This document shows, one piece after another, positions 37,792 through 45,959 of a DNA stretch of 64,000 nucleotides. Under the pieces are notes generated by a model, which was not told where the DNA came from, made no database searches, and saw only the letters and a list, made by a program, of their open reading frames with translations. The stretch covers positions 1 to 64,000 of the forward strand of contig CAWEHT010000143.1 in NCBI GenBank assembly GCA_963808455.1. Direction: 5' to 3'. Each line of letters opens with the position of its first letter. Positions within the stretch are counted from its first letter, which is position 1. Made by a program: the position numbers and the translations under genes. The stretch comes from CAWEHT01 sp963808455 (GTDB taxonomy: Bacteria; Chloroflexota; Anaerolineae; CG2-30-64-16).

Positions 37792-39466
37792 GGGCAGCCT
37801 CCATTACCGGGTTCCCGGTCGCAATGTCGAGGAAGCAAGGCACCGAAGCACGCAACGGCAGGTAAGCGTCATAGTCTACCGGATAGTTCGCGAAATCGAC
37901 GGTATAGTACTGCTCGAAATCGTCGCATATCGCTTCCTGGATATGCGGGTCGTATTCAGGCGCCACGTAGAGGAGAGTGCCAGGCTGGACGCGCACGATG
38001 CGTCCGTTCTCGGCCACGATCTCGCCAGCCTTGATCGTGTAGCGCGGGCGGGCAAACATCTCCCCGACGTCGGCGCAATCGGCCGGCCGCCGATAGATGG
38101 CCACGTCGGCGTCGGCGCCGATGCCCAGGTGTCCTTTGTTGGGCAGGCCGAGCCGCCGCGCCGGCCCGGCGCGCGTGATGGTCACGATCTCGGGCAGCGT
38201 ATACTCGCGCGTGAGGTCTTTTAGGCCGGTGCGCGTCCTGGCGGCGCTATGGACCCCCTCCAGCTTGCTCATCCGGTAATCGTGATCCATGAGGAGCCTG
38301 ATGATGTCCGGATAGGCATGGAATGGGCCGGCGTTGGGATGGTCGGTGGTGAGGAAGACGCGCCACGGGTCCTTGATGAGCAAAGCCAATTCAAGGCCGA
38401 TCGCCCATTGCACGGCGTTCACGGCATTGCGTCTGACGAACCGGTAAGGCACCACGCCTGAGCCGCTTTCCATCTCGACGTCGCTGTTGGCCCACTTGTG
38501 GCCTGAAAGCTGGAACAGATGGTACTGCCATGGCCCGTCGGCGGTCATGGTCGTGACGGGCCCAAAGACGACCTGGCCCAGGTCAACGGTCACGTTGTCA
38601 TGCTCGTTGACGTAGGCCGCCAGCTGGGGCGCACCGGAGCTGATGTCGGCCCAACCGGTGCCGCCATAGCCGTTGAACTGGGCGTGGGTGATGTGGATGG
38701 GCAGCCCTTCGACGGCCCGGATGCTTTCCAGGGTCGTCTCGATATTCCCCGGCGAGCCGAGGTTGTTGCAGTGGACATGGATCGGGTGCGGCACGCCCAG
38801 CTCTTGCTGCACGCGCGCCAGGTTGACAAGGATCTGGCGCGGCGTCACCGGGAAGGTATCGGCCAGGTCGTCCAGGCTGTGCACGTTGCGGCCCCACTTC
38901 CACGTGTCAACGCCGGCCGGGTTGACGATCTTGATCCCGAAGCCCCCGGTAACATTCAACAGCCAGGCCACATAGTCCTTGAGGCGGGCGAAATCGCCCA
39001 GGGCGATGTATTTCAGGACGAAGTAGTTGTTGCCCATCAGCACCAGGAAGCCCTTGTCCACGATGGGCGTGTCCTGCAGCTCTTCGTGGACATGGCGCGC
39101 CGTGAGCGGCGGGGCTGCTGCCTCGATGACCGTGGTGTAGCCTAACTGCGTGAAGTGATAGCCCGTAACGAATGTCGAGGGGATCGTATGCCCCGTGCCC
39201 GACCGGGTCAGCTCCGTACGACGGATGGGCATGCCGCGGTGGTCTTCCGGGCACATCTTACGCGCGGCATTGACCTTGCTGCCGGCGATATGCGCGTGAA
39301 ACTCCACCCCCCCGGGCATCACGACCAGGTCACGCGCGTCGAGCACGGGCGCGTCCAGCGCGTCGGCCGCGGCGACGACCTTGCCGCCCGCGATGCAGAT
39401 ATCCCGCACCTCCCCGTTGATGCCGTTCTTCGGATCATAAACCGTGCCGTTAGTGATTCGCAGCAT
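37781..39466 (-). CDS. fwdA: formylmethanofuran dehydrogenase subunit A
   Basis: 561-residue amidohydrolase subunit that hydrolyses or forms the N-formyl bond using free formate. The HxH metal motif is in GGVEFHAHIAGSKVN (His57 and His59). Further residues lie in HPIHVHCNNLG, LPIHITHAQFNGYGG and TTDHPNAGPF. The length and order match FwdA/FhcA. The frame is intact. It works with FwdB: in methanogens formate passes between the A and B sites through a tunnel. Confidence 0.95.
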   Translation of the reverse strand: MLRITNGTVYDPKNGINGEVRDICIAGGKVVAAADALDAPVLDARDLVVMPGGVEFHAHIAGSKVNAARKMCPEDHRGMPIRRTELTRSGTGHTIPSTFVTGYHFTQLGYTTVIEAAAPPLTARHVHEELQDTPIVDKGFLVLMGNNYFVLKYIALGDFARLKDYVAWLLNVTGGFGIKIVNPAGVDTWKWGRNVHSLDDLADTFPVTPRQILVNLARVQQELGVPHPIHVHCNNLGSPGNIETTLESIRAVEGLPIHITHAQFNGYGGTGWADISSGAPQLAAYVNEHDNVTVDLGQVVFGPVTTMTADGPWQYHLFQLSGHKWANSDVEMESGSGVVPYRFVRRNAVNAVQWAIGLELALLIKDPWRVFLTTDHPNAGPFHAYPDIIRLLMDHDYRMSKLEGVHSAARTRTGLKDLTREYTLPEIVTITRAGPARRLGLPNKGHLGIGADADVAIYRRPADCADVGEMFARPRYTIKAGEIVAENGRIVRVQPGTLLYVAPEYDPHIQEAICDDFEQYYTVDFANYPVDYDAYLPLRASVPCFLDIATGNPVMEAAHGH

Positions 39467-40772
39467 GTGAGTTCGCCTCCTTGCGGGCCGCCAGCAATTG
39501 CCGCACGCGCTGCGTGATCCCGCTCAGCACCTCTTCATCGCTGGGAAAAGGCGAAGGCAGGAATTTGTGCATGCGCACCGGCACGTTGTCCATGCGGTAG
39601 AACGTCCCTTCGACGTTGATGCCAGAAGTCCCCGTATGGATCACGACCCTGGCGGCCTTGGTCGTATCCGTGTCATGATTATCGAGGCAGATCGTCGGGA
39701 TCTCGCTCAGGTACCGGGACGAAGCTCGTGGGAAGTTGCAGACGGGATCGGCAGCCACGATCAATGCAGCATCGACCTCGCGGCGGGCCAGGAGATCGAC
39801 GGCCGTGTATTCACCAGGGTTGAAGCGGGGGTAGCCGCGACCGAAATTGACGGCGAAGGGATACCCGGTCTGCCAGGCGATCACTTGGTCGTGGCCTGTA
39901 ACGTTGCCGTGGCCGCGCAGCGGCTGCAGCGCGAATTTGGTATGGGCGTTCAGATCGCGTACCAGCAACATGGCCGCCGCCGTGTTCAACTGCCGGCCTC
40001 GGGTCTGAGTGAGGCCCAAGCCGACGAACAGGACACCGAACTTGCAAGACATCATGCGTTGGGCGAGGTCTTGGAGCTGGGCCAGGGTCAGGCCCGTAGC
40101 GGCGATCGCGCTTTCATCGACCGGGATGCCCTGCACCAGGCAGCGCAGCGCCCAGATGGCCTCGAAATCACGCGCGGGACGGATCTGCAAGAACAGATCC
40201 GCCAGGCGAGCAGTGGAGGTCGGACGGATGTCGATCACGACCGCGGTGCGCTCTTTACGGCCGGCGGGCCTGTACAGGCCTTTGGGCATCACGGCATAGC
40301 GCGCGAAATGCCGCGGGTGCGCCTCGGCCGAGTTGGCTCCCCAGTAGATGCACAGGTCAGCCCGATTCTTGACTTCCCCCAGCGTGCAAGTGGAGTCGCC
40401 GGCATACTGGAATCCCATACCGCTGGGCCCATGGCAGACAGAAGCACAAGTGTCGAGGTTGGAGCCCAACAAGTCGGCCAGAGCCACAGCCTCGCGTTGG
40501 GCCTCGCAAACGGTGCTGCTGAGGCCGTAGATCAACGGGTTGCGGCTCGAGGCGAGGTAGCCCGCCGCCGCATCCAAGGCTTCGTCCAGCGTCGCCGGGC
40601 TCTCATCGATCGTGGCTACGTGGTTGCAGGATTGGGTCGAGTGGCCCATGAGCCAGGCGCGCCCCAGCGCGCAGGCTTGCTTGACGCCGGTGACGTGCCC
40701 ATCCTCCACCGTAACCTTTATGTCATCACAAACGCAGCCGCAAAACCCACAAACAATGTGCTCGAATTGCAT
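39450..40772 (-). CDS. fwdB: formylmethanofuran dehydrogenase subunit B, apparently redox-competent
   Basis: 440-residue molybdopterin-type subunit starting at ATG 40772 (TGATG overlap with fwdD; GGGAGGGA upstream). The N-terminus has CGFCGCVC with Cys8, Cys11, Cys15 and then Cys34, the four ligands expected for a [4Fe-4S] cluster. Cys89 in LSSTVCEAQ is where FwdB/FmdB carry the Mo/W-binding Cys or Sec. Methylotroph FhcB proteins are known to have lost these centres, so this subunit looks able to oxidise or make formate. fdhD and fwdD in the same operon agree. Confidence 0.9.
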   Translation of the reverse strand: MQFEHIVCGFCGCVCDDIKVTVEDGHVTGVKQACALGRAWLMGHSTQSCNHVATIDESPATLDEALDAAAGYLASSRNPLIYGLSSTVCEAQREAVALADLLGSNLDTCASVCHGPSGMGFQYAGDSTCTLGEVKNRADLCIYWGANSAEAHPRHFARYAVMPKGLYRPAGRKERTAVVIDIRPTSTARLADLFLQIRPARDFEAIWALRCLVQGIPVDESAIAATGLTLAQLQDLAQRMMSCKFGVLFVGLGLTQTRGRQLNTAAAMLLVRDLNAHTKFALQPLRGHGNVTGHDQVIAWQTGYPFAVNFGRGYPRFNPGEYTAVDLLARREVDAALIVAADPVCNFPRASSRYLSEIPTICLDNHDTDTTKAARVVIHTGTSGINVEGTFYRMDNVPVRMHKFLPSPFPSDEEVLSGITQRVRQLLAARKEANSHAANH

Positions 40773-41122
40773 CAGTCCCTCCCGCCGCCCAACGCCCGCG
40801 CGACCACATCCTGAGTCTTGAAATCGGGCATGCCGGAAGCATAGGTTTCCGTGCCCGTCAGATCGCTGGTAGGTGGTCCGTAGGCAATGAAAGCCATCCC
40901 CGCAGGCAGGTTGCCGGGCTTGCAATGCACGCAAGTCTGCCCGTATGGGCTGGTGAGCTCGACTTCGTCGCCGTTCTGCACCCCCAAGGCTGTCATGTCG
41001 CCGGCGTTCATCTCCAGAGTTGAAACGGCCTCGCGGTATTCTGCATTGTGCTTGCCCATGCTGATCCCGACACCTTGCTTGAGGATCCGGCCGACGACCA
41101 GCAGCAGCTTGATTTCAGGCAT
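40772..41122 (-). CDS. fwdD: formylmethanofuran dehydrogenase subunit D (molybdopterin-binding domain)
   Basis: 116-residue double-psi barrel of the molydopterin-dinucleotide-binding type. It has GRILKQGVGISMGKH, LGVQNGDEVELTSPYG and the FwdD-like end ASGMPDFKTQDV. It completes the pterin site of FwdB. It overlaps fwdB by one base (TGATG) and the ATP-grasp gene by 8. The hydrolytic Fhc complexes lack this subunit, which supports a metal-pterin enzyme here. Confidence 0.9.
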   Translation of the reverse strand: MPEIKLLLVVGRILKQGVGISMGKHNAEYREAVSTLEMNAGDMTALGVQNGDEVELTSPYGQTCVHCKPGNLPAGMAFIAYGPPTSDLTGTETYASGMPDFKTQDVVARALGGGRD

Positions 41123-42261
41123 ACAGTTCTCCTTTTAGCTCCCCTGCCCGGCGCACGAGGTTCATATAGCAAGAGCTGGCGGTGGGCCCATCGGCCAGGA
41201 TGGTACAGACCGGATCGCCCAGCGCGATCTCCTCGCCCGGAAATGGTATATCGCGGATGCCGCGTTTGAGCCAATCGCGGGTGTCCGGGGTGCGGCAGTC
41301 GCGTTCCGCGAATAAGATGGCCTTGCCGTAGAAAGCTCGCGCAACCGCGGCAGGCCCGGGCGACACCCGACCCGGCAAGTATTTTTCTCGCACCGCCCGC
41401 GCATGCCAGCCAAACAACGGCACCCCGAGCGCTTGCTCGACCAGCTCCATGGACGCCGAATAGCGCGGATTGACCTCGAGCGGGCAAATGCGCCCATCGT
41501 TCAATATGAAGTCCACGCCGTTGAGCCCGGCCAGGTGAAATTCGCGGGTCAGGCCGGCGACCAGCTCCTGCCGCGCGCGCCGCCAGTTCGGGACGGGCAC
41601 GCTCGTCTTCCAGCGCCAGAGGGTAGATGTTGCCGCAATAGGTGAAGCCCGTGGCGCCAAATTCGGGCCGGCCGATCAGTTGCTCGCTGAGCCCAAGGAG
41701 CAGGGCATCCTCGCCGTTGGCCAGGAAAGCAGCCGAACAGCTCCGTCCGGCCACACATTCCTGTAAGAACCAGCCCGCTCCTACGAGACCTTTGCCATCC
41801 CAGAAAGCGATGCCGTGCCCGCCACCGCTGCGCACCGGCTTGCGCAGCCAGCGCACGCCGGAATCCGAGGGCGGCGAAGCCCCCCCAAGAACCGTCTGCG
41901 GCACAGGGAAGCTATGACTCTGCAAGAAACCGGAGAGGGCCGGCCAGTGTCTGACCCGAGCCAGCACATCGGGGCTGTTGCCCAGCATTTCTGCCGGCCG
42001 CGCAGCCAGCGCGGCGACGATCCTCGGATGGTTTTCGAGGCTGGAGGCATAGGCCACGGCATCATATGCCAGGCTGCAGCTGGCCTCGAAGAGCCTGGCA
42101 GGCTCGAAAGGCCAGCCGAAATCCCTTTTCAGCGAGTAGTTCTCGCAGCAGAGCTTTTGATCGTAGTCACCATAATAATCCAGGGTGACGAACTCGAAGC
42201 CCGCGGCTTTGGCCGACTGGGCCAAAGCCCGGGTGCTCATGCCGGCGATCAGAATGCGCAT
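41115..42261 (-). CDS. ATP-grasp domain protein of the H4MPT cluster (frameshifted)
   Basis: About 381 residues, ATG 42261. The N-terminal half opens MRILIAGMSTRALAQSA and includes KPVRSGGGHGIAFW and LQECVAGRSCSA; the metal site is in GLNGVDFILNDGRICPLEVNPRYSASME. One shift near 41582 separates the halves. ATP-grasp proteins of this type recur in bacterial H4MPT clusters with no settled substrate. It lies at the head of the Fwd block, after a 195-nt gap from the DUF1464 gene. Confidence 0.78.
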
Positions 42262-42282
42262 GGCCGCCAACCGCGCTTCTTA

Positions 42283-42303
42283 GGGCCCGCATGACACGGG
42301 CCC
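42283..42303 (-). terminator. hairpin between DUF1464 and ATP-grasp genes
   Basis: 7-bp stem GGGCCCG/CGGGCCC with a 7-nt loop in the only sizeable gap (42262-42456) of the operon. It lacks a T-run and may cause partial termination or processing. I see no clear promoter in the gap. Confidence 0.3.
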
Positions 42304-42456
42304 AGTTTCTCACTCCCGGTCACGCTGGCAAGTGCGCCGGGGTATAGCCGCTCGCCTCAGCCTGCAATCCGCAGACCGGAGGTGCAAAGCTTTCGCAATA
42401 AGATGCAATTCGATCTTTGCCTCCGCTCGATCCGCGGGCATCTGCGGACAGCGGGC

Positions 42457-43551
42457 TCAGCGCGACAGGAGGCGCTGTCGAAGGGCCTCCGCGCCCTGAA
42501 CGTGCAGATGATCCAACACTGTTCCGCTGGCGCCCCGGATCTCCAGGATCTCCACCAGGCGTGCAAACCGGCCGCCGGCCAGACCATCGGCAATTAGCGC
42601 TGCTCCCTGGGCAGCTTCTTTGGCCACCCGGGCGATACTTTCGACGCGGCGCACCGGGCCAAAGCTGCTGAGCCGCCGCACCAGCTCTTCACGGATCACG
42701 GCCGTGCGACACAGCCGGCCCGAGACCAGGATCTCGCGCGGCCGTGGCACGACCGCCAACTCCGCGGCCACACTCTTGACCACACCCTCCAGCAGCGCCT
42801 CCCAGGCGATACGGGCCCGCTCGTCGTGCTGGGCAAGGCCGGCGAACTCCTCGGGCGCAAGGGTGGGCCGGCCGGCCACGTAGGCCGCGCCGCCACTGAA
42901 CAAGACCTCTTTGTGGAACGCACCCAGCAAGTAGGCAAGCTCGGCGTCCATGCTTCCCAGCGACTGATAGCCCGGGCCGCCGCTGGTGCCACCCATCCCA
43001 TCCACTACCCGACCGCCGTCCACTGCCATGACAGCAGTGTAGGCACCGCCAACCTCGACATACACGAAAGACGTCTCGGCAAAGCCGATCCCAAAGCACC
43101 GCGCCTGGTCGAAGATGCCCAACGCCAGGCAGCACAGCTTGTCTGCGGTGCCCATGTCCACCTTGTTTGCCTTGCGATGTTCAGGGACGGTGGGCAGATG
43201 GATCACCCCCGGCAGGAACACGATAGGCAGCCCGCTCTCTTTCATCAGCGGGATCAGCTTGCCCATCCCGCCCAGCCCAGAGGCATGATGGCGCTCGCGC
43301 TCATCCACCAGCGTGAACAGGAAGCGTTCTTGGGCGCCGAAATCTGCCAGGGGGGTCAACGGGAGCCCATAACCCGAAGGCGCGGCAATCAGATCGACCG
43401 GCGCTGCGGACTTCAACAGATCGACCAGGGCTCCCGGGTGCGCTGCGAACTCGGAAGAAGGCAGCGTCGTATCCAGGAAGACCTGGCCGTTGTCGATCCC
43501 GCATACGTCGAAGCTGACGGTGCCTGGATCGATGCCGACCGCGCGGGTCAC
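42457..43551 (-). CDS. DUF1464 family protein (ASKHA-like fold)
   Basis: 364-residue protein of the DUF1464 family. It opens MTRAVGIDPGTVSFDVCGID, a phosphate-1 motif of the actin/hexokinase-like fold, and has GGAYTAVMAVDGGRVVDGMG, GGTSGGPGYQ and FSGGAAYVAG. DUF1464 genes recur in archaeal and bacterial H4MPT/methanofuran clusters with unknown function. It lies 8 nt after mtdB. The frame is intact. Confidence 0.78.
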   Translation of the reverse strand: MTRAVGIDPGTVSFDVCGIDNGQVFLDTTLPSSEFAAHPGALVDLLKSAAPVDLIAAPSGYGLPLTPLADFGAQERFLFTLVDERERHHASGLGGMGKLIPLMKESGLPIVFLPGVIHLPTVPEHRKANKVDMGTADKLCCLALGIFDQARCFGIGFAETSFVYVEVGGAYTAVMAVDGGRVVDGMGGTSGGPGYQSLGSMDAELAYLLGAFHKEVLFSGGAAYVAGRPTLAPEEFAGLAQHDERARIAWEALLEGVVKSVAAELAVVPRPREILVSGRLCRTAVIREELVRRLSSFGPVRRVESIARVAKEAAQGAALIADGLAGGRFARLVEILEIRGASGTVLDHLHVQGAEALRQRLLSR

Positions 43552-43559
43552 GGCGTCAC

Positions 43560-44414
43560 CTACAACGCCTTACCGATGGCGTAGATTTCTTCGACGTCGA
43601 GCACCAGGTCGTTCTGCTCGAAGAGTCTGGCCACAGCCGCCCGGTGGATCTTCATCTTCAGCCCGCCGATGCCGAGGGCGCCAAAAGCCAACCTACCGTC
43701 GCGCTCTTTGCCGTCGTCGGTGGCCTTGATGCCTTCGATGCCCAGCGGCGGCACGGCGTTGATATCGGCGAGGACCCGCAGGGCCGGTCGAGCGGCCCAC
43801 AGGGCTTTGGAAACGAGCTGGATGCCGGCCGCGCCCGCGGCCAGGGCCACGGCCGCCCCTTCCAGCGCCCTAGCTGCCGTGCCGTCATCGGAGACCTCCG
43901 CCGGCAGGACTTCCAGGCCAAAACGGGCTTTGATTTCCTGGGCCGCCTGTTGCGCGCGGGCAAACACGCGCGACGTGAGCGTCACCCTGGCACCTTCCTT
44001 GGCCAGAAGAGTCGCCGCCCGGACGCCCACGGGGCCCGTGCCGGCGAAGATCGTGGCCACCTGGCCGGCCACCGGCATGGCGCGCGTGATCTTCAACACG
44101 GCCGCGGCGGCAGTCGTATTGGAGCCGTTGGGGTCGGCCATGACCGAAACGCGCACCGGCCCGAAGAAGGCAGAAGCGGCGGCCTTCAGCATTTCTTCGC
44201 CCAGCGGCACCGAAGACCCACCGATGAAGATCGCGCTGTTCTTGAGCGCATCGCCACCGCGGGTGAACATGGCGCCATAGACCAGGCCTCGCACGTCTTT
44301 CACGGCCACATCGCCATACCCGATGACATGGTCCACGCCTGCGTCGTAGGCGGTAATGCAGTCAAAAGAACTCGGGTGTTTGTCGCTGTCGAGTTGTATC
44401 AGGAGTTTGTGCAT
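43560..44414 (-). CDS. mtdB: NAD(P)-dependent methylene-H4MPT dehydrogenase
   Basis: 284-residue MtdA/MtdB-family enzyme oxidising methylene-H4MPT to methenyl-H4MPT. It opens MHKLLIQLDSDKHPSSFDC, has AYDAGVDHVIGYGDV and FIGGSSVPLGEEML, then the Rossmann motif FAGTGPVGVRAATLLAKEGA near residue 120. MtdB rather than MtdA is preferred from the pathway context; cofactor choice cannot be settled by eye. The frame is intact. Confidence 0.92.
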   Translation of the reverse strand: MHKLLIQLDSDKHPSSFDCITAYDAGVDHVIGYGDVAVKDVRGLVYGAMFTRGGDALKNSAIFIGGSSVPLGEEMLKAAASAFFGPVRVSVMADPNGSNTTAAAAVLKITRAMPVAGQVATIFAGTGPVGVRAATLLAKEGARVTLTSRVFARAQQAAQEIKARFGLEVLPAEVSDDGTAARALEGAAVALAAGAAGIQLVSKALWAARPALRVLADINAVPPLGIEGIKATDDGKERDGRLAFGALGIGGLKMKIHRAAVARLFEQNDLVLDVEEIYAIGKAL

Positions 44415-44434
44415 CCTTCCCCTCCTTCGCGGCC

Positions 44435-44773
44435 TTAAAGCAGGCCCCTGATTCGTGCTTTCTCCATCCAGGCATCCCAGGCCGCATTGGCCTCGCGCCG
44501 CTTGCCGGCACGCTGCAATTCCCGTACTTCCAGATAATCGCCCTGGAGGTCCCAGGGCAACAATGCGAAGGCATCCCGGATGAGTGCCCGCGCCGCCTCC
44601 CGCTCGAGCTCGGCATAATGCGCGTCCGCCACATCAGCCGCCTGGCTGAGCACATCTCCCCACGGCCCATTTTCCGCCACCGCATGACCCTCCAGCCCGA
44701 TATTGGCCGCAACATGCCAGGTCGCGGCCCCAGGAGAATCATAGCAAGGCACGGAGCCGGCCTCAAGAGACAC
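44435..44773 (-). CDS. small hypothetical protein at the head of the C1 operon
   Basis: 112 residues from GTG 44773 (an in-frame GTG at 44752 is an alternative). It is mostly helical and rich in Ala/Glu/Trp, with WHVAANIGLEGHAVAENGPW near the N-terminus and a charged C-terminal helix. I do not recognise the family. It is 20 nt upstream of mtdB and on the same strand, so it is probably co-transcribed with the C1 genes. No membrane segment or signal peptide is seen. Confidence 0.55.
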   Translation of the reverse strand: MSLEAGSVPCYDSPGAATWHVAANIGLEGHAVAENGPWGDVLSQAADVADAHYAELEREAARALIRDAFALLPWDLQGDYLEVRELQRAGKRREANAAWDAWMEKARIRGLL

Positions 44774-44837
44774 GCATTACTGATCCAGCCTTTCGGGCCT
44801 CCGGCAAAAACTGCCGGCACTTCGGACCGCCGATCTG

Positions 44838-44846
44838 TGCTATACT
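44838..44846 (+). promoter_or_regulatory. extended -10 promoter of the second mch gene
   Basis: TG-C-TATACT at 44838-44846, an extended -10 box, 58 nt before the mch start. No convincing -35 hexamer stands 17 bp upstream, as is usual for extended -10 promoters. The minus-strand C1 operon must also start in this 131-bp divergent gap, but I cannot place its promoter. Confidence 0.5.
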
Positions 44847-44904
44847 GTGGCCGGTAGCGCACGGTGCGGGCACGCAGGCACCGACTTGCCACAGGAGGCA
44901 TCGC

Positions 44905-45852
44905 ATGATAAGTGTCAATCAACAGGCTGCCCTGATCGTTGCGGACATGGTCAGCCAGGCAGAGCGGCTCGGCATCAGTGCCACGAGCCTGGACTGTGGT
45001 ACCCAGGTGATCGACGTCGGCCTCAGGTCGCCCGGCGGGCTGCTGGCCGGGCTGCAAACCGCCCGTGCCAGCATGGGCGGGATGGGCCAGGTCGAATTCC
45101 TGCCGCTGGACTTCGACGGTCTGTGGCTCCCGGGGGTCGGCATCACGGTTGACCAACCGGAAATCGGCTGCATGGCCTCGCAGTACGCCGGCTGGGGCAT
45201 CCGCAAGCCCGGCTTCTTCGCCATCGGCTCTGGGCCGGCACGTGCCAGGGCCAGGGTCGAGCCGCTGTTTCAGAAGTTAGACTACGCCGACGATGCCGAT
45301 CTCGCTGTGCTGATCCTCGAAGGCCAGAGCCCTGTCACTGAGGCGATGGCCGAATACATCGCACGCAAATGCCGGCTGCAACCCTCGGCGCTGACCCTCA
45401 TCATGGCTCCGGCGGCCTGCCAGGCGGGCCTGGTCCAGCTTTCTGCCCGCGCCGTAGCAACCGGCATGCACAAGATGTTCAAGCTCGGTTTCGACGTACG
45501 CAAGGTGTTGCACGGCTACGGCAGCTGTCCCATCGCGCCGGTGGTTCCCGACGAAGACCTGGCCTCGGCCCGGGCCAACGATTGCGTCCTGTACGGCGCA
45601 CGCGTGCAGTACGCGGTCCGGGCGGACGATGCCGAGCTGGCGGCGTTGATCGAGCGGCTCCCTTCCCTTTCGTCGCCCGAATGCGGCACGCCCAGCTACG
45701 AGCTGTTCAAGCACTATGGCGGCTTCTACGACGTCGATCCGATGCTCTTCTGCCCGTCGGAAGTGACGATCAACAACCTCGCCACCGGGAAGACATTCCA
45801 TTCCGGACATCCCCATCCGGAGGTGCTAAAGAAATCGCTGCTCGGCAACTAG
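44905..45852 (+). CDS. mch: methenyl-H4MPT cyclohydrolase, copy 2
   Basis: 315 residues, intact, with an AGGAGG site 8 nt before the ATG. It starts MISVNQQAALIVADM and has ASMGGMGQVEFLPLDF, GVGITVDQPEIGCMASQYAG, FFAIGSGPARARA, CPSEVTINNLATGKTFHSG and a C-terminal SLLGN. It is clearly paralogous to the gene at 35140 along its whole length but differs at many positions. It stands alone on the + strand, divergent from the C1 operon, so it is regulated separately. Confidence 0.95.
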   Translation: MISVNQQAALIVADMVSQAERLGISATSLDCGTQVIDVGLRSPGGLLAGLQTARASMGGMGQVEFLPLDFDGLWLPGVGITVDQPEIGCMASQYAGWGIRKPGFFAIGSGPARARARVEPLFQKLDYADDADLAVLILEGQSPVTEAMAEYIARKCRLQPSALTLIMAPAACQAGLVQLSARAVATGMHKMFKLGFDVRKVLHGYGSCPIAPVVPDEDLASARANDCVLYGARVQYAVRADDAELAALIERLPSLSSPECGTPSYELFKHYGGFYDVDPMLFCPSEVTINNLATGKTFHSGHPHPEVLKKSLLGN

Positions 45853-45894
45853 CTGGCGATCGCCGGGCGCTTGTGATCTGCCCGTGGTAAAGGC

Positions 45895-45936
45895 GTGCGG
45901 GGCTCATCGGCCGCTACCGCGGGATGAGCCCCGCAC
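45895..45936. terminator. bidirectional hairpin between convergent genes
   Basis: 13-bp perfect stem GTGCGGGGCTCAT/ATGAGCCCCGCAC with a 16-nt loop, placed midway between the mch stop and the end of the DUF2193-like gene. It probably terminates both transcripts, although T-runs are absent. Confidence 0.6.
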
Positions 45937-45959
45937 ACCTGTCAGGTCAAGCGATCAGG

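Noticed and set aside
39498..40814. 438-residue open frame on +
   Set aside because: Antisense to fwdB, whose Fe-S and metal motifs are unmistakable.
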